A DNA stretch of 33,647 nucleotides, taken from Streptococcus thoraltensis DSM 12221 (GTDB lineage Bacteria; Bacillota; Bacilli; Lactobacillales; Streptococcaceae). Shown here one piece after another: positions 32,179-33,647 of the stretch. A program made the position numbers and the translations under genes. The notes beneath the pieces were generated by a model, which made no database searches, was not told the origin of the DNA, and saw only the letters and a program-made list of their open reading frames with translations. The DNA is taken from positions 188-33,834 of the forward strand of contig NZ_KB904596.1 of assembly GCF_000380145.1 (NCBI RefSeq), written 5' to 3'. The number at the start of each line of letters is the position of its first letter. Position 1 is the first letter of the stretch.

Positions 32179-32509
32179 TTTAGGAAAGGTCTATCTTGTC
32201 TGCGGGAAAACAGATATGAGACAAGGTATTGACTCGCTCGCTTATCTTGTTAAACGTCAATTTGAGTTAGATCCCTTCTCAGGTCAAGTCTTTCTCTTCT
32301 GTGGTGGACGCAAAGATCGCTTCAAGGCCCCCTATTGGGATGGTCAAGGATTTTGGCTACTCTATAAGCGTTTCGAGAATGGGAAACTGACCTGGCCGAG
32401 TAATGAAAACGAGGTCAAAGCCCTGACACCTGAACAAGTTGACTGGCTCATGAAGGGATTTTCGATAAGTCCTAGCATAAAACCTACAAACAGTCGTGAT
32501 TTCTATTGA
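32159..32509 (+). CDS. tnpB: IS66 accessory protein TnpB (Orf2)
   Basis: 116 residues. VYLVCGKTDMRQGIDSLAYL near the start and GGRKDRFKAPYWDGQGFWLL in the middle are hallmarks of the IS66 Orf2 family, as is the overlap with tnpA. This is not the IS605-type TnpB nuclease. The frame is intact, so the protein may be made. The C-terminal tail (SPSIKPTNSRDFY) runs into the terminator hairpin. Confidence 0.92.
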   Translation: MAIYLSDLGKVYLVCGKTDMRQGIDSLAYLVKRQFELDPFSGQVFLFCGGRKDRFKAPYWDGQGFWLLYKRFENGKLTWPSNENEVKALTPEQVDWLMKGFSISPSIKPTNSRDFY

Positions 32510-32526
32510 AATCATGGCTGTTTTTT
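32490..32526 (+). terminator. Terminator-like hairpin between tnpB and tnpC
   Basis: ACAGTCGTGATTT (32490-32502) pairs with AAATCATGGCTGT (32509-32521) with mismatches or wobbles, followed by TTTTTC. TATAATAAAG just after it could serve as a separate -10 for tnpC. Confidence 0.65.
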
Positions 32527-32558
32527 CGGTATAATAAAGAAAACTGGAGGGTGAGACT

Positions 32559-33647
32559 ATGGAAGAGTTATTAGAGATTATCAAGCAACAGGCTTCTACA
32601 ATTGATAACCTAACCAATGAACTCGCTCTCCTTCGTGAACAGGTTGCCTATTTGACTCAGAAACTTTATGGCAAGTCTTCTGAGAAATCTATTCAAGTTA
32701 ATGGTCAACTAAGTCTCTTTGACGAAGAACAGCTGCCTGAAGAAGACGATGACTTACCCAGGTCAGACTGAAACCATTACCTATAAGCGCCAAAAATCCA
32801 AAGGAAAACGTCAAGCCATTCTGAGCCAATTGAAGGCTGAAGAGGTTCATCATAGACTAGAAGAGGACTCTTGCCCTGATTGCCATGGTGGTCTAAAGGA
32901 AATTGGGGCTTGTGTTAAAAGACAGGAGTTGGTCTTTATTCCTGCGCAATTGAAGCGGATTGATCATGTCCAACATGCATACAAATGTCAGGCGTGTAGC
33001 CAGAAGAATGCCCAAGATAAGATTATCAAGGCTCCTTTTCCTAGGGCACCTCTGGCACATAGCTTTGGGTCAGCCTCCATCATCGCTCATACGATTCATC
33101 AGAAATTCAATCTCAAGGTACCGAACTACAGCCAAGAAGAGGATTGGAATAAACTTGGCTTGCCTATCACCCGGAAAGAAATCGCTAATTGGCACATCAA
33201 ATCTAGTCATTATTATTTCGAGCCACTTTATGACCTTCTTCGTGAGAAGTTGTTGGAACAGCCCATTCTCCATGCGGATGAGACTTCCTACAAGGTCTTA
33301 GAAAGCGATAGCCAGCTGGACCTTTTTATCTGGCAAGCATGAAGAACAAGGGATTACCCTCTATCATCATGATAAGCGACGGAGTGGTTTGGTTGTGAAG
33401 GAATTTCTTGGAGACTACTCTGGTTACGTACATTGTGACATGTGGAGTGCTTATCGTCAGTTGAATCAGGTTGAATTAGTGGGTTGTTGGGTACATGTCA
33501 GAAGAAAGTTCTTCGAGGCGACCCCTAAGAAGGCAGACAAGACCTCTTTAGGAGCTAAGGGATTAAGGTATTGCGACCAGCTGTTTGCCTTGGAGAATGA
33601 CTGGGTTGACCTCTCTACTGAAGAGCGTCTGCATAAACGCCAGATAG
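32559..33647 (+). pseudogene. tnpC: IS66 transposase TnpC, frame-disrupted and partial
   Basis: The first 70 codons (MEELLEIIKQQASTIDNLTN, a coiled coil with KLYGKSSEKS) end at a TGA near 32769. The frame then shifts +1 and continues through QTETITYKRQKSKGKRQAIL, the zinc-type CPDCHGG…CQACS and the first catalytic Asp in LHADETSYKVLE. A second shift near 33320 leads to TFLSGKHEEQGITLYHHDKR and HCDMWSAYRQ up to the window edge. Around the second break, intact homologues have about a dozen more bases encoding a YYW-like motif, so a small deletion is likely rather than a sequencing slip. Non-functional as it stands. Confidence 0.88.

Larger units (their letters stand above)
31946..33647 (+). mobile_element. 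IS66-family element, right side cut by the window edge
   Basis: Carries tnpA, tnpB and most of tnpC in the canonical IS66 order and orientation. tnpC is broken by two frame disruptions, so transposition would need help in trans. The left boundary (31946) is only approximate because I could not recognise the terminal inverted repeat. A hairpin plus T-run separates tnpB from tnpC. Confidence 0.85.

Overview
The window looks like a Streptococcus chromosome segment, most like the pyogenic or related groups. It holds a complete S10-spc-alpha ribosomal protein array in the streptococcal order, with adk followed directly by infA and no map or secondary genes between. It also has a ComR-type competence regulator close to the S. 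pyogenes form, RUP-like ~105 bp repeats, strong AGGAG ribosome binding sites and low GC. I cannot name the species from sequence alone.

Layout. 1-900: debris of two insertion sequences (an IS66 tnpC piece on the minus strand and an internally deleted IS110-type transposase). 1000-2960: a comRS peptide-pheromone locus. comR is followed by a strong terminator and by a decayed IS3/IS861-like element that separates it from comS, a 21-codon gene ending in the Trp-Trp motif of XIP pheromones and preceded by a ComR-box-like site. 3000-3130: a possible small RNA. 3211-5829: a three-gene unit (low-molecular-weight tyrosine phosphatase, membrane-anchored MORN protein, OatA-like O-acyltransferase). 5890-6640: non-coding debris with a reversed RUP-like repeat. 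6646-8648: an autoregulated GntR/YtrA-type repressor, ABC ATPase and membrane protein. 8752-11840: RUP copy, then adhE with a Rex-type operator. 12082-16627: a single-pass membrane protein, thrC, a GNAT acetyltransferase broken by a RUP-like insertion, and a MATE transporter.

16702-31789: the ribosomal array, rpsJ to rplQ, plus secY, adk, infA, rpmJ and rpoA. Several gaps carry clear RNA structures: the rpsJ leader, a tandem 32-nt hairpin repeat before rplC, structured gaps before rpsS, rplX, rpsH, rplF, rplR and rplO, and an L17 downstream element after rplQ. A second promoter before infA can drive the distal genes separately. 31792-33647: an ISL3-like end fragment followed by an IS66 element (tnpA, tnpB and a tnpC broken by frame disruptions).

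The two window ends are inverted and identical for 139 bases inside IS66 tnpC, which suggests an assembly boundary at a repeat. The most interesting part is the comRS locus. Its pheromone gene is too short for ordinary gene finding, its predicted mature peptide (…SGWWLG) differs from the pheromones I know, and IS debris has uncoupled it physically from comR.
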